Shown here: piece by piece, positions 46,992-53,970 of the stretch
Numbering within the stretch: the first letter of the stretch is position 1
How the letters are laid out: every line of letters starts with the position of its first letter
Assembly: GCF_030295325.1 (NCBI RefSeq)
Contig: NZ_AP027059.1
Coordinates: 1,608,637 to 1,672,636 of the forward strand
Reading direction: 5' to 3'
Length of the DNA: 64,000 nt
Source of the DNA: Haliovirga abyssi
GTDB lineage: Bacteria > Fusobacteriota > Fusobacteriia > Fusobacteriales > Haliovirgaceae
Translations under genes and position numbers: made by a program
The notes under the pieces: generated by a model
What the model was told of the DNA's origin: nothing
The model's input: the letters and a program-made list of their open reading frames with translations, nothing else
The model's database searches: none

Positions 46992-48458
46992 TTACCAAGC
47001 CACTCTCAATATCTCTTCATAAGTTGTAATCCCTTTTTCTATCTTCAACATTCCATCATCTTTTAAATCTTTCCACCCTTTTGCTTTTAAATTATTCTTT
47101 ATTTCAAAATTACTTTTTTCATTTAAAATATCTTTTTTACTATAATTATCAATTAAAAATAGTTCGTGAATACTTGTTCTGCCTTTATACCCTGTTTCAA
47201 AACAAAAATCACAACCTTTTCCAAAATATGTAACTTCTCCATTGTCTAATATTTTTTCTGTTTTACAATATGGACAAATTACTCTTACTAATCTTTGTGC
47301 TAATACTCCTATCAAAGAAGATGTAATAAGATATGGCTCTATTCCCATATCTATTAGACGAGTTACTGCACTTACAGAGTCATTTGTATGAAGAGTTGCA
47401 AATACAAGATGTCCTGTTAATGATGCTCTTATTGCAATTTCTGCTGTTTCTTTATCTCTAATTTCTCCCACTAATATTATATCTGGATCTTGCCTTAATA
47501 TCGCTCTTAACCCTTGTGCAAATGTCAATCCTATATCTGGTTTTACTTGAATTTGAGATACTCCATCCAATTGATATTCTACAGGATCTTCTATTGTTAT
47601 TATTTTTTTACTATAATCATTTATCTCTTTTATTGCAGAAAATAGTGTTGTCGTTTTCCCACTTCCAGTAGGCCCAGTTACCAATACAATTCCATTTGGC
47701 TTGTGTATCAGTTCTCTAAATTTATTTAAAATTTCTGTTTCCATCCCTAATTTTTCAAGTGTCATCTCACTTTTTTGATTTGCTAATATTCTTATTACAA
47801 TTCCTTCTCCATTTATAGTTGGCAAAATAGATACTCTTAAATCTTGCTCTTTTTCTCCAACTTTTATTTTTATTCTTCCATCTTGAGGTAATCTTTTTTC
47901 CGCAATATCTAAATCTGCCATTATTTTTATCCTTGAAACTACTGCTGCAAATACATTTTTTATAGCTGCTGGCATTTGAATATTATGTAACACTCCATCA
48001 ATTCTATATCTTAATATTATATCATTTTTTAATGGCTCCATATGAATATCTGTAGAACCTCTTTTATAAGCATCTAAAATAACTCTATTTACAAATTTAA
48101 TTATTTCCGCACTTTCTTCTTTATCTTCTAAATTAAATTCTTCTCTACCTAATTGTACATTTTCTGTAGTTTGATATAACATCCCAGAACCTACACCAAA
48201 ATATTTATTTGTTAATAGATAAAAATCATCTTCAGTCATCTTAACTGGGACAACTCTTCTTTTAACTTTCAACTTTATTTTCATTTTTGTTTGTGCATCA
48301 GTTACATCTAACATTGCGACAAAAATTTCTCTTTTTGTAATTTTATATGGAAACACTTTTTTTTCATGAATAAAATTTTCTTCAAATATTTTATAAGCTT
48401 CTTCTTCTACCTCTTGGTTTTTCAAGTCAAAATTTTCAACAAGATTTTCTTCAAACAT
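46992..48458 (-). CDS. GspE/PilB-type secretion/assembly ATPase
   Basis: 488 residues. The N-terminal MshEN-like part is short and diverged. The ATPase domain has the Asp box RLPQDGRIKIK, Walker A GPTGSGKTTT (near 265), Walker B ILVGEIRDKETAEIA and the His box GHLVFATLHTND. The zinc-binding tetracysteine is CPYCKTEK...CDFC. It powers type IV pilus or type II secretion pseudopilus assembly. No pilin, GspF/PilC, prepilin peptidase or secretin gene is near, so its partners must be elsewhere. RBS GGGGG. Confidence 0.92.
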   Translation of the reverse strand: MFEENLVENFDLKNQEVEEEAYKIFEENFIHEKKVFPYKITKREIFVAMLDVTDAQTKMKIKLKVKRRVVPVKMTEDDFYLLTNKYFGVGSGMLYQTTENVQLGREEFNLEDKEESAEIIKFVNRVILDAYKRGSTDIHMEPLKNDIILRYRIDGVLHNIQMPAAIKNVFAAVVSRIKIMADLDIAEKRLPQDGRIKIKVGEKEQDLRVSILPTINGEGIVIRILANQKSEMTLEKLGMETEILNKFRELIHKPNGIVLVTGPTGSGKTTTLFSAIKEINDYSKKIITIEDPVEYQLDGVSQIQVKPDIGLTFAQGLRAILRQDPDIILVGEIRDKETAEIAIRASLTGHLVFATLHTNDSVSAVTRLIDMGIEPYLITSSLIGVLAQRLVRVICPYCKTEKILDNGEVTYFGKGCDFCFETGYKGRTSIHELFLIDNYSKKDILNEKSNFEIKNNLKAKGWKDLKDDGMLKIEKGITTYEEILRVAW

Positions 48459-48493
48459 TTTAGCCCCCTTTTTGCAAGTTAAATTAATTACTC

Positions 48494-49002
48494 CTATTTA
48501 TATATATTTTCTTGAATATATTTTTCAATTCGTTCTATAAATTCTTTTGCATTTTTTAATTGTTCTTTTACTTCGTCTTTTGATATTATAAAAAAATCTT
48601 CATAATCACTATCATTTCTAATTTTAAATGCTTTTGTCAAAAATTTTGAATACTGTTTTTCTATTTCTTCTGTTTTTATAAAATTTTTATTAAAATAAGA
48701 GATTATAGATGAATGTTTTTTTGAATCAAAATCATAATAAGCTATCAAACTTCTAACAGCATGAAATATTGCATAGGAACGTTTAAAAAATAATTTTCTT
48801 ATATTTTGTTATAAAAACGCTAAAATCGTGCGTATTTTAAAACAAAATGGGAATGTTATTTTTAAGCCATTCCATAGTATGATCTGTTTATTGATTCTAA
48901 ATATAGTTCATTTTCTAGCAATAATTTAGAAGCTTTTAAATTTTCTTTTGCCTTTTCATCTCTATATTTTGATAGTTCTTTCCTTCTTTCATCAACTTGC
49001 AT
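48494..49002 (-). pseudogene. HEPN-domain (toxin-like) gene interrupted by a mobile repeat
   Basis: Removing the repeat at 48775-48873 restores one frame: MQVDERRKEL...YLESINRSYY joined to AIFHAVRSLIAYYD and so on to YIQENIYK, about 127 residues. This is a HEPN protein with the Rx6H RNase motif RSYYAIFH (Arg40, His47), and the insertion splits the motif after Tyr43. In the present sequence translation would read SYYGMA and stop, so the protein is truncated at about 46 residues. The start overlaps the upstream MNT gene by 11 bases, the usual arrangement of MNT/HEPN pairs. Confidence 0.9.
48775..48873 (+). mobile_element. MITE-like repeat, family 1, copy F, inserted in the HEPN gene
   Basis: Runs from AGGAACGTTTAAAAAATAA to TTATTTTTAAGCCATTCC. 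The flanks read ...GCATA and ATAGTATG..., so the uninterrupted site was GCATAGTATG and the duplicated target is TA (or ATA). This is direct evidence of transposition. Confidence 0.85.
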
Positions 49003-49351
49003 AAAGTTCAATTCCTTCTTCTTCTACAGTTTCATAAAAAGGTATATATTCTATAAAATTATTAAAATCATCAATATTAATTTCTGTAATCGAAACTAAC
49101 AGATCAAATTCTAAAGATAATTCAACCATTATATCACTTATTTTATCTCTATATTTTGATAAATCAATTCTATTTATATCTGCTAAAGCCATTATATCTA
49201 TATCTGAACCATCTTTTTCCTCATTCCTTGCATATGAACCATAAAATATGATTTTTTTTAAATTTTTTCCAAATACTTTTTTTAATTCTATTTTAGATTT
49301 TTCTAATATAGAATCAATCTTTTCTAATGATATTTCACTAATATTTTTCAT
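48992..49351 (-). CDS. MNT-type nucleotidyltransferase (antitoxin partner of HEPN)
   Basis: 119 residues. The minimal nucleotidyltransferase core is FYGSYARNEEKDGSDIDI (Gly38-Ser39, Asp50 and Asp52) with a third acidic strand EFDLLVSI. In MNT/HEPN modules such proteins neutralise the HEPN RNase, in some cases by AMPylating or oligo-adenylating it. It is intact here while its HEPN partner is broken, which is the harmless half of the pair to keep. RBS AGGAG is 10 bases upstream, beside half of a family 2 repeat. Confidence 0.88.
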   Translation of the reverse strand: MKNISEISLEKIDSILEKSKIELKKVFGKNLKKIIFYGSYARNEEKDGSDIDIMALADINRIDLSKYRDKISDIMVELSLEFDLLVSITEINIDDFNNFIEYIPFYETVEEEGIELYAS

Positions 49352-49367
49352 TCTATCCCAACTCCTA

Positions 49368-49402
49368 GCGTAGCTTATTTTCTGAATAAATTTATTCTTT
49401 CC
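49368..49402 (+). repeat. inverted-repeat element, family 2, half copy b
   Basis: GCGTAGCTTATTTTCTGAAT plus AAATTTATTCTTTCC matches the right end of the copy at 62702-62810. The left end is missing. It lies in the leader of the MNT gene. Confidence 0.55.
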
Positions 49403-49534
49403 TAATCATTCAATAATATGATTAAAAAAGCAATTATCTCTTACAATTTTAACAACTCAATTACTCCTATACAAACAATAAAACATAATACAAATATCTA
49501 TTATTTTCCCAATATTTTAGTATCTTTATAGGAG

Positions 49535-49565
49535 TAATTCCGCAAGCATTACACTTGCGGAATTA
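49535..49565. terminator. hairpin after icd
   Basis: Perfect 12-bp stem TAATTCCGCAAG / CTTGCGGAATTA, four bases after the icd stop. The T run lies on the plus side, and in the minus (transcribed) direction the 3' flank is not T-rich. It may act as a 3'-stabilising hairpin or as a barrier in both directions. Confidence 0.65.
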
Positions 49566-49568
49566 TTT

Positions 49569-50570
49569 TTATAAATTCTTTATTATCTCTTCTGTAAATT
49601 CTGTAGTTGTTGCATTTCCACCTAAATCTTTTGTTACAACTTCACCTTTTTCTAACACATCTTTTAATGATTTTGATATCTTATCTGCACTTTCTTTTTC
49701 TCCAATATATTCTAACATCATAACAGCTGATAATAATAATGCTGTTGGATTAGCTATATTTTTACCTGCAATATCTGGTGCAGAACCATGAACTGCTTCA
49801 AATACAGCAATATCCTTTCCTATATTTGCTCCTGGTGCTACTCCAAGTCCACCAACTAATCCTGAACAAAGATCTGAAACTATATCTCCATAAAAATTAG
49901 GGCAAAGTAAAACATCAAATATTTCAGGATTTTGCACAAGCTGCATACACATATTATCAACTATTTTATCTTCACAAATTATTTCAGGATACTCTTTTGC
50001 AATCTCTCTTGACACATCTAAAAATAATCCATCACTAAATTTTTGTATATTAGCTTTATGCACAATTGTAACTTTTTTTCTGTTATTTTTTCTAGCATAT
50101 TCAAAAGCATATCTTGCAATATTTTCTGTAGCTTCTTTTGTTATAATTTTTATAGTTTCCGCTGCTATTTTGTTCCCAATATAATGTTCTATGCCAGAAT
50201 ATAACCCTTCTGTATTTTCTCTCATAATTACAATATCTACATCTTCATATCTTGCTTTTACACCTTTAAATGTTTTTGACGGTCTAACATTTGCATAAAG
50301 ATTTAATGCTTTTCTTATCCCTACATTTACACTTCTAAATCCTCCTCCTACTGGAGTAGTTATTGGTGCTTTTAACGCTACTTTATTTTTTCTTATTGTC
50401 TCAATTGTTTCTTCTGGAAGCGGAGTCCCATATTTCTCCATAACTGTTATTCCTGCATTAACCTCTTCCCATTCTATATCTACACCTGTTGCAGATATAA
50501 TTTTTTTTACTGCTTCTGTTATTTCTGGGCCTATCCCATCGCCTGGAAGTAATGTTATTTTGTGTGCCAT
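49569..50570 (-). CDS. icd: NAD-type isocitrate dehydrogenase (isocitrate/isopropylmalate family)
   Basis: About 333 residues. Phosphate-binding and catalytic motifs: LLPGDGIGPEIT, SVNVGIRKALNLYANVRP (the SxNxxxRxxLxLYANVRP loop of isocitrate rather than isopropylmalate enzymes), MRENTEGLYSGIEH, HKANIQKFSDGLF and PNFYGDIVSDLCSGLVGG. Short NAD-dependent IDH type. Homoisocitrate or 3-isopropylmalate dehydrogenase remain possible but less likely. The ATG at 50570 follows GGAGGTTGG. No citrate synthase or aconitase is adjacent, suggesting a partial pathway to 2-oxoglutarate. Last gene of a seven-gene run. Confidence 0.9.
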   Translation of the reverse strand: MAHKITLLPGDGIGPEITEAVKKIISATGVDIEWEEVNAGITVMEKYGTPLPEETIETIRKNKVALKAPITTPVGGGFRSVNVGIRKALNLYANVRPSKTFKGVKARYEDVDIVIMRENTEGLYSGIEHYIGNKIAAETIKIITKEATENIARYAFEYARKNNRKKVTIVHKANIQKFSDGLFLDVSREIAKEYPEIICEDKIVDNMCMQLVQNPEIFDVLLCPNFYGDIVSDLCSGLVGGLGVAPGANIGKDIAVFEAVHGSAPDIAGKNIANPTALLLSAVMMLEYIGEKESADKISKSLKDVLEKGEVVTKDLGGNATTTEFTEEIIKNL

Positions 50571-50587
50571 TTTACCAACCTCCAAAT

Positions 50588-51034
50588 TTATTTTTGTATT
50601 TCTTCTAATAATAATTTATATTGTTTTGCCATCATTTTTATTGCAATCTTTCTTATAAATTGATACCATTTAAATTTCATAGTGCTCATTTGTTTTACTG
50701 ATTCTGATATTGTTTTTTTCAAAAATTCTAATTCATCATAACTTAATTTTAACTCTTTATCTTTTTTCTTACATTCACTTTCAAGATAATTTAGAAAAAT
50801 TCCCATTCCTTTTGCTTGAGGGTTATTTCCATATACTCCCATTTGTTTTTTCATCTCTTCTGCAAGTTTCCCTAAAAATTTCTTATTTCCTTTATCTATC
50901 TTTACTGTATATTTTCTTTTTCCTTTTCCTAATTTTTGCATAAATGATGCCATTCCCATCATTGCTTGGTTATTCATCATATCAACTTGGCTCATTTTAT
51001 TTGCATTCATTGCTTGTCTAGCCATTTTATTCAC
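50588..51034 (-). CDS. unknown basic, methionine-rich protein
   Basis: 148 residues from a GTG start (overlapping the end of pyrF by 8 bases), or 145 from an ATG at 51025. Family not recognised. The N-terminal 35 residues contain nine or ten Met (MNANKMSQVDMMNNQAMMGM); the rest is lysine-rich and helical (KKDKELKLSYDELEFLKKT, KIAIKMMAKQYKLLLEEIQK). No signal peptide or membrane helix, so probably cytoplasmic and possibly nucleic-acid-binding (inference from charge alone). Its place between pyrF and icd in a compact operon says it is expressed with them. Confidence 0.7.
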   Translation of the reverse strand: MNKMARQAMNANKMSQVDMMNNQAMMGMASFMQKLGKGKRKYTVKIDKGNKKFLGKLAEEMKKQMGVYGNNPQAKGMGIFLNYLESECKKKDKELKLSYDELEFLKKTISESVKQMSTMKFKWYQFIRKIAIKMMAKQYKLLLEEIQK

Positions 51035-51743
51035 TCATCTCCTTTAGTATTTTCTTAGCTGCTTCAACTCTATTTTCAACATTTCTTATAGGTCTTCCTA
51101 CCACAATATAATCTACTCCATTTTTCACTGCTTGTGCAGGTGTCATAACTCTTTTTTGATCTCCTTTTACCGACCATAAAGGTCTTATTCCTGGAGTTAA
51201 TGTTATAAATTCTTTCCCTAATTCTTTTTTTATTTGTTCTACTTCATTTGGAGAACAAACTACTCCATCTGCCCCTGCACTTTTTGCTAATTTTGCAAGA
51301 TCAATTACATAATCACTTGTTGTTTCATTTATTTTTAAACTTTTTAGATCCTCATCATTTAAACTTGTTAAAACTGTTACTGCTAATAATTTAGGTCTAT
51401 TTATCCCCAATTTTTCCGCTTCTTCTTTTATTGCTTTTGCTGTCATATTTATCATTTCAAATCCACCAGTTGCATGTACATTAAATATCTCCACTCCATG
51501 TCTAACTAATACTCTTGCTGCTGATGCCACTGTATTTGGAATATCATGATATTTCAAATCAGCAAATATTTTTCCATTATTTTCTTTTATAACTTTAAAA
51601 ATTTCAGGTCCAACTGCTGTAAAAAGTTCTTTCCCAACTTTAAAAACTCCTACATATTCAGCTAACTCTTTTATTAAAGCTTTTGCTGATTTTAAATCAG
51701 GAACATCAAGTGCAAAAACTAATTTTTCTTTTACATTATTCAA
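51027..51743 (-). CDS. pyrF: orotidine-5'-phosphate decarboxylase
   Basis: 238 residues; final step of UMP synthesis. Class I motifs: LVFALDVPDLKSAKALIKEL, the catalytic KFADLKYHDIPNTV region (here IFADLKYHDIPNTV with Asp-Lys-Asp), and a C-terminal phosphate loop TPGIRP plus YIVVGRPI. It starts with TTG, since no ATG lies near the well-placed AGGAGG. No other pyr genes are near. Confidence 0.96.
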   Translation of the reverse strand: MNNVKEKLVFALDVPDLKSAKALIKELAEYVGVFKVGKELFTAVGPEIFKVIKENNGKIFADLKYHDIPNTVASAARVLVRHGVEIFNVHATGGFEMINMTAKAIKEEAEKLGINRPKLLAVTVLTSLNDEDLKSLKINETTSDYVIDLAKLAKSAGADGVVCSPNEVEQIKKELGKEFITLTPGIRPLWSVKGDQKRVMTPAQAVKNGVDYIVVGRPIRNVENRVEAAKKILKEMSE

Positions 51744-51785
51744 TATGAAAACCTCCTAATTTTTTTGAACTCTCTTAAAAAAACT

Positions 51786-52409
51786 TTATAATAACTCTTC
51801 TATCTCTTCTTCTGTTACACTTCCAACTCTTAATATCTTATATCCATTTTCAGATATTTCTATAATTGTAGATGGTATGCCTATAATTTCATCTTCACTT
51901 TTTATTACATAATCAACTTTATTTATAAATCCATCATCTAATTCAGAAAAATTTTTAGGAGTTTCTTTATTTGATATATTTGCACTTGTTGTGGCAATTA
52001 TTCCACCTGCATTTTCTATTAATTCTAATGCGATTTTATTATTTGGAATTCTAACTCCTATTGTATCATACTCTGGATTAAGCTCTTTTAATTTCACTCT
52101 ATTTTTTTTCAAAATCAAACTTAAAGAACCTGGCCAAAATCTCTCAGAAAGTTTTTCAATAATCTCTTTTTCTAACTCATTTTCTACTTTTATTATTTCA
52201 TCTAAATATTCTATTTTGCTAATTAAAAGAATTAAAGGCTTCTTACTATTTCGAATTTTATATTCATAAATTTTTTTTATTGCATTTTTATTTTTATAAT
52301 CAGCTCCCACTCCATAAACTGTATCTGTAGGAAACACTATAATTTTCCCATTTTTTATTTCCGAACCTGCTAATTTTATATTTTCTTTACTATTATTCAA
52401 TATTCTCAT
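51786..52409 (-). CDS. tsaC: L-threonylcarbamoyladenylate synthase (Sua5/YrdC/TsaC)
   Basis: About 207 residues; makes the threonylcarbamoyl-AMP used in tRNA t6A formation. YrdC motifs: GKIIVFPTDTVYGVGADYKN, IYEYKIRNSKKPLILLIS (KxR..P), RFWPGSLSLIL, VGVRIPNN-like TIGVRIPNNKIAL and TTSANISN. No Sua5 C-terminal domain. The ATG at 52409 follows GAGGTAAAT; a longer frame would overlap purE and lacks a ribosome site. Confidence 0.93.
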   Translation of the reverse strand: MRILNNSKENIKLAGSEIKNGKIIVFPTDTVYGVGADYKNKNAIKKIYEYKIRNSKKPLILLISKIEYLDEIIKVENELEKEIIEKLSERFWPGSLSLILKKNRVKLKELNPEYDTIGVRIPNNKIALELIENAGGIIATTSANISNKETPKNFSELDDGFINKVDYVIKSEDEIIGIPSTIIEISENGYKILRVGSVTEEEIEELL

Positions 52410-52425
52410 ATTTACCTCATTGCTT

Positions 52426-52944
52426 TTAATAATTTTTATATCCTTTTTCTTCCAATCTTCTATTTTTTTCAAGAACCTCTTTTCTCATCTCTTCTCTATA
52501 ATCTTTTATTATTTTTCTATATTTATCATATTTTATACCTAACATTTTTAATGCTAATACCGCTGCATTTTTAGCTCCTGTTTTTCCTATTGCAACTGTT
52601 GCTACAGGTATTCCTGTTGGCATTTGCACTATTGAATATAAAGAATCCACTCCTCCAAGGTCAGAAGTTTGCATTGGAACTCCTATTACTGGTAAATTTG
52701 TATGTGCTGCTAATACTCCTGGTAGATGTGCTGCTTTACCTGCTGCTCCAATTATAATTTTAACTCCATTTTTTTCTGCTTCTTTTACATAATTTAAAGC
52801 TTCTTCTGTACATCTATGAGCAGAATAAATTTTCATTTCATACGAAATGTCAAATTTTTCTAAAAGTTTAGCTGTCTCTGACATAACCTCTAAATCTGAA
52901 TCGCTTCCCATTACAATGCTTACCAATATTTTTTCCAAAACCAT
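52426..52944 (-). CDS. purE: N5-carboxyaminoimidazole ribonucleotide mutase
   Basis: 172 residues. Motifs VSIVMGSDSDLEVM, SAHRCTEEAL, AGAAGKAAHLPGVLAAHTNLPVIGVP (split here by a Gly) and GIPVATVAIGKTGAKNAAVLALKML are diagnostic. The ATG at 52944 is very close to GGAGG, and a TTG six bases downstream is better spaced, so the exact start is uncertain. purK and other pur genes are not in the window. Confidence 0.95.
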   Translation of the reverse strand: MVLEKILVSIVMGSDSDLEVMSETAKLLEKFDISYEMKIYSAHRCTEEALNYVKEAEKNGVKIIIGAAGKAAHLPGVLAAHTNLPVIGVPMQTSDLGGVDSLYSIVQMPTGIPVATVAIGKTGAKNAAVLALKMLGIKYDKYRKIIKDYREEMRKEVLEKNRRLEEKGYKNY

Positions 52945-52968
52945 CTCCTCCTATTTTGTTTGAAAATT

Positions 52969-53589
52969 TTAATCATCTTTTATTATTCTCATAATATCAA
53001 TTATTTTTTTCCTATCTTTTATTCCTTTATCAATTTCAACACCACTACTTATATCCACTCCATATGGTTTCAGTTCATCTATAGCTAATTTTATATTTTC
53101 ACTATTTAATCCTCCTGCTAATATCACCTTGCCATATTTCTTAGCTTCTTTTACTATTTCCCAATTAAATTTTTCACCTGTTCCTCCATATTCCTTACTA
53201 GAATATGTATCTAATAAAAACCATTTTATCTTATAATCTTTTATTTTTTCAAGTTCTCTTATATCTTTTATTCTAAATGCTTTTACTACTGTAAATCCTT
53301 TTTCTAACTCTTTTAAATATTCAACACTTTCTTCTCCATGAAGTTGTAATATATCTAATTTTAATTCTTTTCCAATTCTTTTTATATCATTAATATCTTC
53401 ATTAACAAAAACTCCAACTTTACTTATAAAAGGAGGAATATTTTTTATAATCTCTTTCACTTTATTTGGTTCTATATATCTTTTGCTTTTTTTATAGAAG
53501 ATAAAACCTAATGCATCTACACCATTTTCTATTGCAACCTGTGCATCTTCCAATCGTGTAATTCCACAAATCTTTACTTTTACATTCAT
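52969..53589 (-). CDS. trpF: phosphoribosylanthranilate isomerase
   Basis: About 206 residues with VKICGITRLEDAQVAIENG (catalytic Cys), LQLHGEESVEYL, WFLLDTYSSKEYGGTGEKFNW and the phosphate loop LAGGLNSENI plus GVDISSGVEID. The start at 53589 shares ATGA with the end of the upstream small gene, showing coupling. It is an orphan: no other trp gene is near, so it may act in a dispersed tryptophan pathway. Confidence 0.95.
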   Translation of the reverse strand: MNVKVKICGITRLEDAQVAIENGVDALGFIFYKKSKRYIEPNKVKEIIKNIPPFISKVGVFVNEDINDIKRIGKELKLDILQLHGEESVEYLKELEKGFTVVKAFRIKDIRELEKIKDYKIKWFLLDTYSSKEYGGTGEKFNWEIVKEAKKYGKVILAGGLNSENIKLAIDELKPYGVDISSGVEIDKGIKDRKKIIDIMRIIKDD

Positions 53590-53813
53590 TCTCTTCTCTC
53601 CCATAAATTTTTATCATATATTGTAAATATTAATGATAATCCAAATCCTACTATTGTCCCTACTATTGGACCAATAATAATCCCTTTTATCCCCCACATC
53701 CATCCAAACATAAGACCATATCCTATTCCCATTATTAATCCCATTTTTAAATATTTTAAAAATTTCTCTACCTTTTTATTAACCTCTTTTTCTTCACTTT
53801 TATGCTCCTCCAT
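53586..53813 (-). CDS. small membrane protein with two hydrophobic segments
   Basis: About 75 residues, family not recognised. A charged coiled N-terminus (EEHKSEEKEVNKKVEKFLKY) is followed by two glycine-rich hydrophobic segments (MGLIMGIGYGLMFGWMWGI; IIIGPIVGTIVGFGLSLIFT). The start at 53813 follows GGGGTGAG. It is the first gene of the trpF-purE-tsaC-pyrF-icd run and overlaps trpF. Confidence 0.65.
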   Translation of the reverse strand: MEEHKSEEKEVNKKVEKFLKYLKMGLIMGIGYGLMFGWMWGIKGIIIGPIVGTIVGFGLSLIFTIYDKNLWERRE

Positions 53814-53897
53814 ATAGCTCACCCCTGTCTATTATTTTAGCATAAATATGCAAAAAAAACAAGACAAGCTAAAGGTCACAAAACAACTGTTTTCTCA

Positions 53898-53942
53898 TTT
53901 CTTAGAAAAAAAGATATCAATTATACCTTTTTTTCTAAGAAA
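53898..53942. terminator. hairpin between cheA and the trpF operon
   Basis: Perfect 16-bp stem TTTCTTAGAAAAAAAG / CTTTTTTTCTAAGAAA with a 13-base loop. It lies 28 bases after the cheA stop and ends its transcript before the next operon; the T run is inside the stem. Confidence 0.65.
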
Positions 53943-53970
53943 CTTTGAACATGATATTGTTTTATACTCC

